Positions 53,417-62,966 of a stretch of DNA of 64,000 nt are shown one piece after another. Under the pieces are notes generated by a model. It had not been told where the DNA came from, searched no databases, and was given only the letters and a program-made list of their open reading frames with translations. Position 1 is the first letter of the stretch. The number at the start of each line of letters is the position of its first letter. The DNA comes from Bacillus cereus group sp. RP43 (GTDB taxonomy: Bacteria > Bacillota > Bacilli > Bacillales > Bacillaceae_G): NCBI RefSeq assembly GCF_040459645.1, contig NZ_JARVHQ010000001.1:3224001-3288000 (forward strand), written 5' to 3'. A program made the position numbers and the translations under genes.

Positions 53417-54421
53417 TTATCTTAAATTCAATGAACTTGTATTAGTTAAGACAGACTGATTTATCTCCATATCTTTCCATAACAGAAACTGTTTCTCTAG
53501 TTCATCCTTAATCTGCAGTTCAATTGTATTCATTTCATCAAGTTTTTCAACAATTGGTAATAACATATCTTTATTATTTGTCATTGCCATCTTAATAGCA
53601 CGGTACTGTACATTTGTAAATCCTTGTACAATGTCTTCCACTCGATCACACCAATAATCAAATTCTTGCTCCGAATATTGTAAAGTTTCACGGAAGTATG
53701 CAAAGGCATGTTCATAGCTATATTTACGTATTGCCAATACGGGTATTTGCTTTACTGCCGTTACGAGCCTGGAAAGTGAATACCCATTCTCTTCATTTAC
53801 CATTTTTATTATTAATTCTTTTAATTCCATTGTTAGTTCATTATCATCTTTTTTGAATGTTTCCATGAAATAACTTTCTACCATCTCTTTTGTTGGCTCC
53901 TGAATTCCTTCTATATCAATGAAATAACCTCCACCAAATGGGTTGTCTTTAACAGAATGGAGCACTTTTTCTCTTTCCATATTCCCTTCCCAGCGAAAAT
54001 CAGGATCAAGCATGAACCATTCCTCTTCTTTCTCTGTCTTCGATATCATTAAGTAATGCGGAAACGGTTTTTGATGAAACTTATTTTCTCTCTCAGGCAA
54101 TAAAGACATGTCAACCATTACAATTACGTAACGATTTTCAGGCTTATTTTCTACTAATTCTAAAAATGTTTCTACATTGCTACTTTTATCTTTTGAATGA
54201 TCGTACCATTCGTTCACTTTAATACCATACAATTTTTCATACCAGAGTAAGTAGTTATCATGGTTAATGTTTTCGGAATGATAAGAAATAATCCCGCCTT
54301 CTGTTATATCAAAATCTCCATCCCATAATCCGAAATAAAATGGACGGAAATCTATATCGCTACGCCTTTTTATAATTTCACAAAAACAACTCACTAAACA
54401 GTGAACTTTAATTGAAGTCAT
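53417..54421 (-). CDS. asbE: AsbE, petrobactin amide-forming protein
   Basis: 334 residues from the ATG at 54421; a GTG four codons earlier follows AGGAAA and is an alternative. It is a DUF6005-type protein with a Cys near the N-terminus (VHCLVSCFCEIIKRR) and FPHYLMISKTEKEEEWFMLDPDFRWEG, which recalls a cysteine-His-Asp transferase core as in BtrH-like proteins. It transfers the 3,4-dihydroxybenzoyl group from the AsbD carrier to spermidine (or a spermidinyl-citrate). It follows asbD by 24 bases. Confidence 0.93.
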   Translation of the reverse strand: MTSIKVHCLVSCFCEIIKRRSDIDFRPFYFGLWDGDFDITEGGIISYHSENINHDNYLLWYEKLYGIKVNEWYDHSKDKSSNVETFLELVENKPENRYVIVMVDMSLLPERENKFHQKPFPHYLMISKTEKEEEWFMLDPDFRWEGNMEREKVLHSVKDNPFGGGYFIDIEGIQEPTKEMVESYFMETFKKDDNELTMELKELIIKMVNEENGYSLSRLVTAVKQIPVLAIRKYSYEHAFAYFRETLQYSEQEFDYWCDRVEDIVQGFTNVQYRAIKMAMTNNKDMLLPIVEKLDEMNTIELQIKDELEKQFLLWKDMEINQSVLTNTSSLNLR

Positions 54422-54445
54422 ACTCTCATCCACTTTCCTAAAAGG

Positions 54446-54721
54446 TTAGTTATTCACATTTACTTCGTGTAACGGCTGCAACTCTTCCATAAAGTCAAGC
54501 AAAGATCCTACAGTAAGAAACGCCTTTGGATCTATCTCATCCTCTGGAACGCATAGCTTTAAATCCATTTCTATGTATACTATGAGCTGTAACATCATTA
54601 CCGAATCTATATATAAATCTTGATTTAAACGCATCGTTTCTTCTAAATGCGTTACATTTTTCAGTTCCATTTTTTCTCTCATAATGCTTAATACTGCTTC
54701 TTTTAACATTTCACGACTCAT
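54446..54721 (-). CDS. asbD: AsbD, aryl carrier protein
   Basis: 91 residues, acyl-carrier fold. The phosphopantetheine attachment serine is in DLYIDSVMMLQLIVYIEM. It carries the 3,4-dihydroxybenzoyl thioester between AsbC and AsbE. Its start codon overlaps the asbC stop by four bases (ATGA), so translation is coupled. Confidence 0.95.
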   Translation of the reverse strand: MSREMLKEAVLSIMREKMELKNVTHLEETMRLNQDLYIDSVMMLQLIVYIEMDLKLCVPEDEIDPKAFLTVGSLLDFMEELQPLHEVNVNN

Positions 54722-55956
54722 GTTGTTGTCTCTCCCATCTCTAATAACTTCCGACTTACTTTCCCTGTTTTATTTTTCGGAATCTCTGCTACATTTTCAA
54801 TTTCATGTGGCACTTTATAAGACGGTAAATGCTGTATGCACCATTCTCTTATTTGTACTGGTTCAATACGAGAGACTACTTTCGCTTTTACTATCTCTCC
54901 CATCACAGGATGCTTGCCCCGGTATACAATCGCCTCCTGAATACCTTCGAGTCGAAGCATCGTTTCTTCCACTTCTATAGGAAAGACCTTTAGACCGGAC
55001 ACATTAATAACATCATCTATTCGCCCCATAAAATGAAGACCTTGCTCAGATTTATACCCTAAATCTTTTGTATAAATCTCCTTTTCAGCAATTTTCACTA
55101 CGATTTCTTCAGGGTCATCTTCATTTGAACCTATATTAATACTTACATGAGGAAGTGGTTTTCCTAAATCCAAATGTGTTTCCATAGCATGACATATACT
55201 AATGCAACCAGCTTCAGAACAGCCGTACTGCTGCATCATGTATTTCGTCATACCCTTTAACTTATAGAATAGCGTTTCTGGCAAAGGTGATCCTGATGTC
55301 ATAATTTTATGAAACTGAAACGTCCCTTGTGGGAAACTCCCCATAATATGTAACATAAGTGGTACTGCGTATATGATATGTTTTTCGGTATTACGAATTA
55401 TATTTAATGCGAATTTAGGGTTTTTATTTGTGATGATTATAGGCTTGCTACCTCTCGTAATTGCTGATAACGTGCCACAAATTAATCCGTATGAATGTGA
55501 AACTGGAGCCATTACAATTGGCACTTCATCTTCTTCACATTTTAAAGCTTCATTGTAAGCAGCAATTTCCGTTTCAATTTCCGTCCATGCTCTACGAATT
55601 AGTTTTGGCTCTCCTGTTGTACCTGAACTATATTGTAATAAAGACGGTTCTTCTTGTAATAGATTTGAAACTTCTAATTTTGTAAAGTCGTTACTTTCTC
55701 CGTATAAAAGTGCAGTACACTTTGCGCGCTTTGCCATTTCAATAGCTGTATCCTTTGGCGTATCTTCATGAATAAGTAATACAGATGCTCTTTTTTCTTT
55801 TAGGAAAAACACAAGCGTAATAATGTCGAATGGGTCTTTCAGACAAAGTGCAAATCTATTTCCTTCTGCTTCTTGAAATTGTTCCACTCCCTCGTAACCT
55901 TGTAATCTCAATTCAAAATCATATTTGCTAAATTCTTGTTTATTAACGATTAGCAT
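54718..55956 (-). CDS. asbC: AsbC, 3,4-dihydroxybenzoate-AMP ligase
   Basis: 412 residues from the ATG at 55956, which follows GGGGG by a short gap; the upstream in-frame extension overlaps asbB and is not needed. ANL adenylation family: the P-loop-like LLQYSSGTTGEPKLI, the aromatic QQYGCSEAGCIS, GRIDDVINVSGLKVFP, and the final catalytic Lys in PKNKTGKVSRK. It activates 3,4-dihydroxybenzoate with ATP and loads AsbD. It overlaps the end of asbB by 14 bases. Confidence 0.95.
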   Translation of the reverse strand: MLIVNKQEFSKYDFELRLQGYEGVEQFQEAEGNRFALCLKDPFDIITLVFFLKEKRASVLLIHEDTPKDTAIEMAKRAKCTALLYGESNDFTKLEVSNLLQEEPSLLQYSSGTTGEPKLIRRAWTEIETEIAAYNEALKCEEDEVPIVMAPVSHSYGLICGTLSAITRGSKPIIITNKNPKFALNIIRNTEKHIIYAVPLMLHIMGSFPQGTFQFHKIMTSGSPLPETLFYKLKGMTKYMMQQYGCSEAGCISICHAMETHLDLGKPLPHVSINIGSNEDDPEEIVVKIAEKEIYTKDLGYKSEQGLHFMGRIDDVINVSGLKVFPIEVEETMLRLEGIQEAIVYRGKHPVMGEIVKAKVVSRIEPVQIREWCIQHLPSYKVPHEIENVAEIPKNKTGKVSRKLLEMGETTT

Positions 55957-57784
55957 GATTTCCCCCTGTAACAACTGATTTTTGTATTGTAAGTTGCCTT
56001 GCTCTATACAATGGATTTGGAACTTCATGAACAAGCGATTCCACATCCATATATAAACGACGCTTCGTTAATTGCTCTGCATGAAATGTAGGTGCATATA
56101 ATTGTAATGCTTCAAAACGTTCTTTCAAATGTGAGAATCTTTCAAAATGATCTTCTACTTCTTCAACAAGAATGATCCAAAATTGTTCCTCTTTCAACTG
56201 ATACTCATCTGCCAGCACGAAAGCCAATTCACCTAGATTGAACAGGAACAGCGCATCTAAAACCATTTCTTGCAAACATTCAATACGGTCCATTTCAAAG
56301 AAATCATTTATTTGACCATTCGCATATGTTTTATGCATTTTAGTAAAGTCAGGACATTTTCCGAGTTCTTTCAAAAATGGACGATAAAACTCCAGTCCTT
56401 CATGAAAATCTTTTAGTGCAATACGGACTGGTATTCCTTCTTCATGAACTAAAATCATGTTTTGTCCATGTGATTCTAATGCGATTCCATGCTCTACAAC
56501 GAGGTGTACAACTGGGATAATTGCTTTTTGAATAAGCAATCTTAACCAGCTTTCTACTCCATATCTCTTTAACCACAAATCAATAATTGGTGTCCCATCT
56601 TTTCCCCTGGCATATAAACCGTTAAATGGGATTGCCTCTTCTTTCTTATCTAAATATTTGTGAACGCTTTCACGCCAAATACATCCTAATGAGCCATATG
56701 TAGCTTTTTTATTCACATCGTACGTAGCACTCGAAAATTCATGTAACAAAATTAAACGCGATTCATCCCTTAAATACGGATCATGATCTACTATATCTTT
56801 TAACCAATTCGATATAGCAGGTGCACTCACAACCGAATGTGGTTTTAATGTACGGATGGTTGAAGTATTAAGTAAATTCATTGATAACTTTACATATGGT
56901 TTCGCTCGGTTCGTAACATTTCTTAATGTCCGCATCGACTGCTGCGCGCAATAATCATCTTCTGATTTCCCTAAATAAATAATATATTTATCCTGTATAT
57001 GGTCAGTATAATTCGGAATAATAAAGTTCTCCCACTGCCAAGGATGAACAGGTATAAACATATACTTCTTCGAATCGCAGTCCATTTTTCGAATACGATC
57101 CATATACTCTTCGATTTTCTTTTCACCAATTTCTTCTTTAAAGGTACAGTTATAACTCTCTTCACTTTCATAGCCTACAGTCGTATATTTCTCATGAACT
57201 GCAATCCATATAATTTTCATTGGCTGCATAAATTCAAATCCATATTGAAAATTATCACGATATTGAAATCCGATGCGTGCTTTATAGCTAGGATGATACG
57301 GGTGTCCATCTATTAAATGACTTTCAAGCTCATCATAAGACTTCACAATATAGTCTTCTTCACAACTTCTCTCATATTGTGCAATCGTATCTTTAAAGAT
57401 TGTTTGTTCTAATTCTTGAATAAAAGAATTCAATTTCATTCGATCCACTTGAACAATTTGAAAAATCTCCTGTAAAAATTGTGAAACTGATTGTATTTCT
57501 TCTTCCTCATCTTGAACTCTCATTATTAATGAGTCATGTAAACAAATACGCCCAAATGTCATACGTTCTTCTCCATAGCACTGGTATGTTACATTTTGAT
57601 TCTTTTCATCAAGGCCTTGTATAATAAAACGTATTTGCTCTCCCTTTTGTATACGAATCGGCGTAATGATTTCTTCATAAATTAACGATTCTACTAACTG
57701 TCGGAATACTCTTCTTCTTACTGAGAGGTACTCTTTTGATTGGAGTGCCTTCAATATTTTTGTGTGATAAACTTCTTCTTTCAT
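55943..57784 (-). CDS. asbB: AsbB, NIS siderophore synthetase
   Basis: 613 residues from the ATG at 57784, preceded by GGAGGG. IucA/IucC family: HPYHPSYKARIGF, MFIPVHPWQWE and the ATP-binding TLKPHSVVSAPAISNWLK with FHEGLEF and the VEHGIALESHGQNMIL motif. ATP-dependent amide synthetase that joins a second spermidine arm to the citrate intermediate of petrobactin. It starts 67 bases after asbA and overlaps asbC. Confidence 0.95.
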   Translation of the reverse strand: MKEEVYHTKILKALQSKEYLSVRRRVFRQLVESLIYEEIITPIRIQKGEQIRFIIQGLDEKNQNVTYQCYGEERMTFGRICLHDSLIMRVQDEEEEIQSVSQFLQEIFQIVQVDRMKLNSFIQELEQTIFKDTIAQYERSCEEDYIVKSYDELESHLIDGHPYHPSYKARIGFQYRDNFQYGFEFMQPMKIIWIAVHEKYTTVGYESEESYNCTFKEEIGEKKIEEYMDRIRKMDCDSKKYMFIPVHPWQWENFIIPNYTDHIQDKYIIYLGKSEDDYCAQQSMRTLRNVTNRAKPYVKLSMNLLNTSTIRTLKPHSVVSAPAISNWLKDIVDHDPYLRDESRLILLHEFSSATYDVNKKATYGSLGCIWRESVHKYLDKKEEAIPFNGLYARGKDGTPIIDLWLKRYGVESWLRLLIQKAIIPVVHLVVEHGIALESHGQNMILVHEEGIPVRIALKDFHEGLEFYRPFLKELGKCPDFTKMHKTYANGQINDFFEMDRIECLQEMVLDALFLFNLGELAFVLADEYQLKEEQFWIILVEEVEDHFERFSHLKERFEALQLYAPTFHAEQLTKRRLYMDVESLVHEVPNPLYRARQLTIQKSVVTGGNHANR

Positions 57785-57851
57785 AAATCCCTCCGCTATA
57801 GTACGGAATATCAAATTCCATTATCTGTATTACGTGAAATTTTAACACTAC

Positions 57852-59660
57852 TTATGAACGAACAGCCACTTCTCTAACGAGTGGATTATCTACTTTTACA
57901 TAAATTGCTTGCTCTAAAGGATTTGTCAGTTCATCAACATCGAAAAATCTCGTTAGCAAATTTGCTTTACATGCCAATTTATTTTCTTCCAACAATTCAC
58001 TTAAAAATGTAGAAGGTTCGCGGTTATATGGAAGGAACGATTCAAGTACAGACCTTAATTCCGAAAGAAGAATTTCCTCCTTTATTAATCCTGCTGTACC
58101 AAAACCATTAATTAGTCCGAACATATGATTGAAAATTAAATAGTAACGAAATCTTTCATCTACAATGTAATCATCATATAAATTCCCAGTACGTTCGCCA
58201 ATACCGGCTAGTTCATTATCTAGCACTGATTTCATTGAATTGCAGAAATAAAAACCTTGATTATCACGGAAATAAAACTTAACTGGATAACCATCTTTCA
58301 ATTGAACAACACTATTTTGTTGATGCGCTTCTAATGCAACGCCATAACGTAAATACATCCATACCATTGGCTTTAAAGAGATATTCATATATCGTCTAAA
58401 CCACTCTAAACTTACTTCTTCACAGCTTCTACCTTCTAAATCCGCTAAACGATGGATTATATTTGCTAAACGAGTTCTTTCACCCGGAATTGCATCTTGT
58501 ACTAATCCAGCGATAAGCGTTGCATCATTTTCATTTTCACTATAAAATGTGTTTTCTCGAATAATCACTTCAAATCCAGACTCTTGTGCCCCGTATTTTA
58601 AAGTAATAAAGGCCGGATCACATATAAAGTCAAATCCTGGAAACTTTTCTAACACCTCTCCAATTTTAGTATTCAATATTGCCTTACCTTCAAGTCCACT
58701 CTCAAGTTCCTTCAATTTATTAATACGCATTGAATTCGTCACCTTTACAGGGAATGAAAATTTAAGCATGTACTTGGAATTAGGATGATATAACGTCCTA
58801 AGCGATGATGTCGCCATATAACACTTACCTACTGGACCGATATATTCAAGTACACCTTGATTCATCCAATTTTGCACATAAGATTGATGTAATAGCCATT
58901 CTGCTTGTAGCGGATGGATTGGAATTAATGAATATTCATCTTCTTGACAGTACTTTTCAATAAATTCTTGATTAACCTTTTCATCGTACTTTAATTCCTT
59001 TTTTATCATCGCCGTTGTGGAATCTTGTAACAATGACTTTTCACTTACTATACTTTTATGTGCCCTAAAATAGTGAAGTTGGCACTCCCCTTTTAATTCA
59101 GGAGAATACATTGAACTTTTCCAATCCAATATACCTTGTCTACTCTTTGGTGTAGGATGAGTTAAATGTCCAAATAATAAAGATTGCTCCGCCTCTATAA
59201 AAGTTGTATGGAAACCATATAATTCAGCCGTATCCTGCTCCCTTCCTTGAATAAACTTCTCAATATTTTGACAACTACGAATAACTCGAAGCATAAGTTC
59301 ATCAGGATTCGTACCTTCTCCATAGTTAATAGACATTTCCTTTATTAAAAACATAATAACCGTAATATAATCTGCTTTAATAACATTTTTATTTTCGCCA
59401 ATTTGGTAATAAAATTGTTCTCCAAATAGATGACGATCCGTTGACGATTTATATATCACTTCCCCATACAAAGTAACGTTTTGTGTCGATAACCGACAGC
59501 ATAAATAAGTGGGGATAGCGTCTCTTTGAAATGAATGGCAGAAAATATTTTCTATCCTTTTATCCTCCGTAATCCATTCTCCACTTCCTGTTTCTCTTAA
59601 ATAACAATTTAAAAAGCTTTGTATTGTTGCATGTTCCGCGATTTGTTTCGCATGCTGCAT
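57852..59660 (-). CDS. asbA: AsbA, NIS siderophore synthetase
   Basis: 602 residues, IucA/IucC family. Landmarks: HPTPKSRQG, LIPIHPLQAEWL, the MATSSLRTLYHPNSKYMLKF ATP-binding region, and LRYGVALEAHQQNSVVQL. It adenylates citrate and condenses it with spermidine, the committed step of petrobactin assembly. First gene of asbABCDEF; the ATG follows GAGGAGG. A Fur box is located 85 bases upstream, so it is iron-repressed. Confidence 0.97.
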   Translation of the reverse strand: MQHAKQIAEHATIQSFLNCYLRETGSGEWITEDKRIENIFCHSFQRDAIPTYLCCRLSTQNVTLYGEVIYKSSTDRHLFGEQFYYQIGENKNVIKADYITVIMFLIKEMSINYGEGTNPDELMLRVIRSCQNIEKFIQGREQDTAELYGFHTTFIEAEQSLLFGHLTHPTPKSRQGILDWKSSMYSPELKGECQLHYFRAHKSIVSEKSLLQDSTTAMIKKELKYDEKVNQEFIEKYCQEDEYSLIPIHPLQAEWLLHQSYVQNWMNQGVLEYIGPVGKCYMATSSLRTLYHPNSKYMLKFSFPVKVTNSMRINKLKELESGLEGKAILNTKIGEVLEKFPGFDFICDPAFITLKYGAQESGFEVIIRENTFYSENENDATLIAGLVQDAIPGERTRLANIIHRLADLEGRSCEEVSLEWFRRYMNISLKPMVWMYLRYGVALEAHQQNSVVQLKDGYPVKFYFRDNQGFYFCNSMKSVLDNELAGIGERTGNLYDDYIVDERFRYYLIFNHMFGLINGFGTAGLIKEEILLSELRSVLESFLPYNREPSTFLSELLEENKLACKANLLTRFFDVDELTNPLEQAIYVKVDNPLVREVAVRS

Positions 59661-59745
59661 ACTGCTCCTCCTCTTTTAGACGAACACTATCATTTTTTTG
59701 TAAAACTTCTGACAGTTGAATTTTATTATCATCTATGATTCTAGT

Positions 59746-59760
59746 TGATAATGATAATCA
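59746..59760. promoter_or_regulatory. Fur box of the asb operon
   Basis: TGATAAT-G-ATAATCA matches the 7-1-7 Fur consensus TGATAATnATTATCA at 14 of 15 positions. A further TGATAAT half-site lies about 30 bases nearer to asbA. Confidence 0.82.
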
Positions 59761-59831
59761 TTTCAAGATATATTTCAGAATTTTTTTATCTAGCTAAACT
59801 TTTCACCTTTTCAAAACATTTAATCCACCAA

Positions 59832-59867
59832 AAAAAATACATCAATATAATAATTGATGTATTTTTT
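59832..59867. terminator. Bidirectional hairpin upstream of asbA / after the GNAT gene
   Basis: AAAAAATACATCAAT and its exact complement (15 bp) pair around six bases. On the minus strand it ends the GNAT transcript before the asb promoter region. Confidence 0.88.
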
Positions 59868-59908
59868 CATTCTTATAGATTAAGTTTACATAATAATATT
59901 ATCGAATT

Positions 59909-60445
59909 CTATATTGATAGTGATTTGTATAAACAATCCATATCTCGCCAAGCATATGCTATTTCTTCTACATTTAGTCTTTCTAAAAGTTTCGTGTCAA
60001 TTTTTTCCGGACTATATTTTTCATAAAACTTTTTAGAAGGATTATTAGCAACCACCCAAACTAACAGAGATTGCATATTATCTTTTTTACAATCAGATAG
60101 TAAAGCATGAAATAATCTTTGTCCTATCTTCATTCCTTGATATTCTTGTAAAATGTATATTGCATATAATTCCCCATCACAATTATATGTACCTGTTCTT
60201 TCAACTCCCCCATCGATAAATCCAATTATTTTACCATTTAACGTTTCTGCTACAAACCTATATTGATGCCCGTCTTCTTTTTGAAATATACTTTCCCATA
60301 GCTTTTCTCGTTGTTCATACGTTATATTGTCTAAAATTTCATTAGAGAATATCCCTTTATACGTTGTTTTCCAACTATCCACATGCACTTTTGCAATTGC
60401 CGAAATATCATCTTTTATTGCCCTTCTAATATGTATCTCCACCAT
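59909..60445 (-). CDS. GNAT acetyltransferase
   Basis: 178 residues; the ATG at 60445 lies six bases after AAGGGG. GNAT landmarks: VEIHIRRAIKDDISAIAKVHVDSWKTTYKG at the start (split over strand 1 and helix 1, as in the PhiNU-like YuaI group), LYAIYILQEYQGMKIGQRLFHALL as the acetyl-CoA site, and NPSKKFYEKYSPEK. The target is unknown. It is separate from the asb operon, with a terminator between. Confidence 0.82.
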   Translation of the reverse strand: MVEIHIRRAIKDDISAIAKVHVDSWKTTYKGIFSNEILDNITYEQREKLWESIFQKEDGHQYRFVAETLNGKIIGFIDGGVERTGTYNCDGELYAIYILQEYQGMKIGQRLFHALLSDCKKDNMQSLLVWVVANNPSKKFYEKYSPEKIDTKLLERLNVEEIAYAWRDMDCLYKSLSI

Positions 60446-60493
60446 ACTCATCCCCTTAGACAATAATTATAGCAAAATGTTTTGTATGCATTA

Positions 60494-60524
60494 AAAAAAG
60501 AGTGAATTTTCATCACTCTTTTTT
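60494..60524 (-). terminator. Terminator of the mgtC-like gene
   Basis: AAAAAAGAGTGA and TCACTCTTTTTT pair around seven bases. Confidence 0.88.
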
Positions 60525-61203
60525 ATCTACTTTCAACTTCAACTGAAACAACACGATCAATCTCTTTTAGTGAACTATATAACTCAGTTGTATATAAATC
60601 TTCTGGGGCTAAAATGACCATCTCCAATTGCTGAAATGTCCCATTATCAATATCTTTAATTTTCACTCGCTTCACTTGCATATTTAAATTTTTAATTTGC
60701 TTAAATATACCATCTAACTCTTGATGCTCTTTTACAGTAATTTTTATAGATAAATCCTTTTGTCGTAATGAATACGGACCTGCAATTTTCACAATTTGAG
60801 GAAGTACGTTAATCGCTAAAATAATTAAAATCATAGCAACCGTCGCTTGTATATAAAATCCAGCTCCAATTGCAATACCTAATGCTGAAGCCGCCCATAC
60901 CATAGAGGCTGTCGTTAATCCCGAAATAACATCATTACTTCTTCGTAAAATTACCCCTGCTCCAAGAAAACCGATACCACTTACAATCTGGGCAGCAAGA
61001 CGCATTGGATCCATATTTGTATGACCCGGTACAGAATAAACATTCACTGATTCAATTGAAACCATTGTAATTAAACAACTCGCTACGGAAATAACCATAC
61101 TTGTTTTCACACCAAGCGGTTTATTCTTTAGCTGCCTATCTATTCCGATGAATAATCCTAAAAAGAGTGCTAAACCTAATTTGAATAAAAATTCATATGA
61201 CAT
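60523..61203 (-). CDS. MgtC/SapB family membrane protein
   Basis: 226 residues. Four to five membrane helices with the family core GLFIGIDRQLKNKPLGVKTSM and RLAAQIVSGIGFLGAGVILRRSNDVISGLTTASMVWAAS (in pieces), then a C-terminal ACT-like soluble domain (ITVKEHQELDGIFKQI). MgtC proteins help survival at low Mg2+ and in host cells, acting on the membrane ATP synthase or Mg homeostasis. A good AAGGAG site. Monocistronic. Confidence 0.9.
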   Translation of the reverse strand: MSYEFLFKLGLALFLGLFIGIDRQLKNKPLGVKTSMVISVASCLITMVSIESVNVYSVPGHTNMDPMRLAAQIVSGIGFLGAGVILRRSNDVISGLTTASMVWAASALGIAIGAGFYIQATVAMILIILAINVLPQIVKIAGPYSLRQKDLSIKITVKEHQELDGIFKQIKNLNMQVKRVKIKDIDNGTFQQLEMVILAPEDLYTTELYSSLKEIDRVVSVEVESR

Positions 61204-61298
61204 AATTCATTCTCCTTACTTTACAATGTTTCCCTTCGAATAATACACTATAACTCTTTTATGATATCAATTCCAGTCTTTTCTATTCATTTAACGAC

Positions 61299-61344
61299 AA
61301 AAGCCGAAAAAACATTTTTTATTATAATGTTTTTTCGGCTTTTC
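61299..61344. terminator. Terminator after the ykyA-like gene
   Basis: AAAAGCCGAAAAAACAT and ATGTTTTTTCGGCTTTT (17 bp) pair, with T-rich flanks. Confidence 0.9.
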
Positions 61345-61376
61345 TATAGATTTTTTATCGTAATTAAGATACTTCT

Positions 61377-62033
61377 TTATTTTTGTTCTTTAATCTTAAT
61401 TTGTGCATCTTTATAAAATGCTAATTTATTATCATTATACTCTTTTGTATGTTTATTAAATTGTTCTTTCGCCTTTTGCGCTTCCACATTTAACTCATTA
61501 ACAGTTTTAACTTTTTCACCAATTTCTTTTAATTTCGTTTCTTTTACTTTTAATTTTTCATACAGTTCTTTTTCAGTCGCTAACGCCTTCGTGTAATTCT
61601 CATTCATCTTTTGGAAGGCATCATAACGATTTTTATACGATTCTTCTACTGTTTTTGCTTGTTTTTGTAATTTCTTATCTTCGAGTTTTTCAATATTACT
61701 TTGAACAGATGTCGTTTCTTTCTGCGCTTTTTCTAACTGTTCCTTCTCGTTTTTCAATACTTTTTCACGCTCGTCTACATTTGCAGTAGCTTGCTCTATT
61801 TTCTTTGAAACTGCTTCATTATGCTCTTTACCTTCTTGCAAAATTTGAGAATAGAGTTCTTGTCCTTGCTGTTCTAACTTCTCTAATTTTTTTGTGTCAT
61901 CTGCCAAAGATTTTTCTTGTGTAGCTGCTGCTTCAAAAGCCGTAAATAAATTTTCTTCTGGCTTTTCACCAAAACAACCTGATAATAATCCTACTGATAA
62001 TGCTCCAACTACTGCTACTTTTCCATATTTCAA
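61377..62033 (-). CDS. YkyA-like coiled-coil lipoprotein
   Basis: 218 residues from a TTG start at 62033 with GGAGG eight bases upstream. An in-frame ATG at 62048 overlaps the stop codon of the previous gene but places charged residues before the signal peptide. Signal peptide KYGKVAVVGALSVGL ends with the lipobox LLSGC. The remainder is nearly all coiled coil (heptads of Lys/Glu/Leu, residues 35-190). YkyA-family proteins are putative cell-wall-binding lipoproteins. It is co-transcribed with the deacetylase gene 14 bases upstream. Confidence 0.83.
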   Translation of the reverse strand: MKYGKVAVVGALSVGLLSGCFGEKPEENLFTAFEAAATQEKSLADDTKKLEKLEQQGQELYSQILQEGKEHNEAVSKKIEQATANVDEREKVLKNEKEQLEKAQKETTSVQSNIEKLEDKKLQKQAKTVEESYKNRYDAFQKMNENYTKALATEKELYEKLKVKETKLKEIGEKVKTVNELNVEAQKAKEQFNKHTKEYNDNKLAFYKDAQIKIKEQK

Positions 62034-62047
62034 CTTCAATTCCTCCA

Positions 62048-62869
62048 TTACATACGGTTATCATGCCAGAAGTTCACTGGGAAGTGATTCTCTTCATGAT
62101 ATGCTTCAAACTCATAACCCTTTTCTTTTAGACCCTTTAATATTGCTGGCACAGCTGCAACTGATTGCGGATGAATATCATGCATTAAAATGACTTCTTG
62201 AGGATTTGTTGCACCAGCTAATACATTTTGAGCGATTTGTGCTGCCGCTGCATCGACTGGTACTTTATTGTATTTCCAGTCTAAAGAATCAATTGTCCAG
62301 TCCCATACTTTAAGACCACCCTCTACTACTTTGTTTCGAAGGCCTTCATTTAAACCAGGCATCGACCCGTATGGTGGACGTGTTAATTGAGGTGATTTTC
62401 CAATAATATTTGCGATTAAGCTTTGATCTTCTTTCATTTCATTAACATATTCGCCATTTTTATATAACTTCGCAAAATTGTGTGTCATACTATGCATTCC
62501 AACATAATGACCCTCTGCATTTTCACGTTTTACTAAATCAGGAAACGCTTTTACATTCGCTCCGATTAAAAAGAATGTCGCCTTCGCATCATGCTGTTTT
62601 AACATATTTAATAATTCAGCCGTATATTTTCCTGGCCCATCATCAAATGTAAGATAAGCAACTTTTCTTTCCTTTCCGTTAAAACGACTTGGTGCCGTTT
62701 TATTCATTTCAACTTTCGATTGTTCACTTGCAAGCTGCACTACATTTTCTTGTTTCGCAACAGCTTTTGCTGGTGAAGTAATAGACTGAAACATGAAATA
62801 CCCAATAGCTACTATTGCAATCGCTATTAAAACAACTGCAACTCGTTTAATTTTAAAAGCCTTTTCCAT
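62048..62869 (-). CDS. Membrane-anchored polysaccharide deacetylase (NodB/PdaA-like)
   Basis: 273 residues. One N-terminal membrane helix (VAVVLIAIAIVAIGYFMF) anchors an extracellular NodB domain. Catalytic motifs: Asp-Asp in YLTFDDGPGKYT, zinc-binding His pair in GMHSMTHNF, RPPYGS, and HDIHPQSV. It removes acetyl groups from peptidoglycan GlcNAc/MurNAc or a wall polysaccharide. It shares a transcript with the YkyA lipoprotein gene downstream. Confidence 0.9.
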   Translation of the reverse strand: MEKAFKIKRVAVVLIAIAIVAIGYFMFQSITSPAKAVAKQENVVQLASEQSKVEMNKTAPSRFNGKERKVAYLTFDDGPGKYTAELLNMLKQHDAKATFFLIGANVKAFPDLVKRENAEGHYVGMHSMTHNFAKLYKNGEYVNEMKEDQSLIANIIGKSPQLTRPPYGSMPGLNEGLRNKVVEGGLKVWDWTIDSLDWKYNKVPVDAAAAQIAQNVLAGATNPQEVILMHDIHPQSVAAVPAILKGLKEKGYEFEAYHEENHFPVNFWHDNRM

Positions 62870-62966
62870 TCTATCGAATTCCTCTCCCTATTAATCTTAT
62901 ATATAAATCACCCAATATAATTATACATCTATTTATTTTTATTACACTATATAAACTTTATATAAA

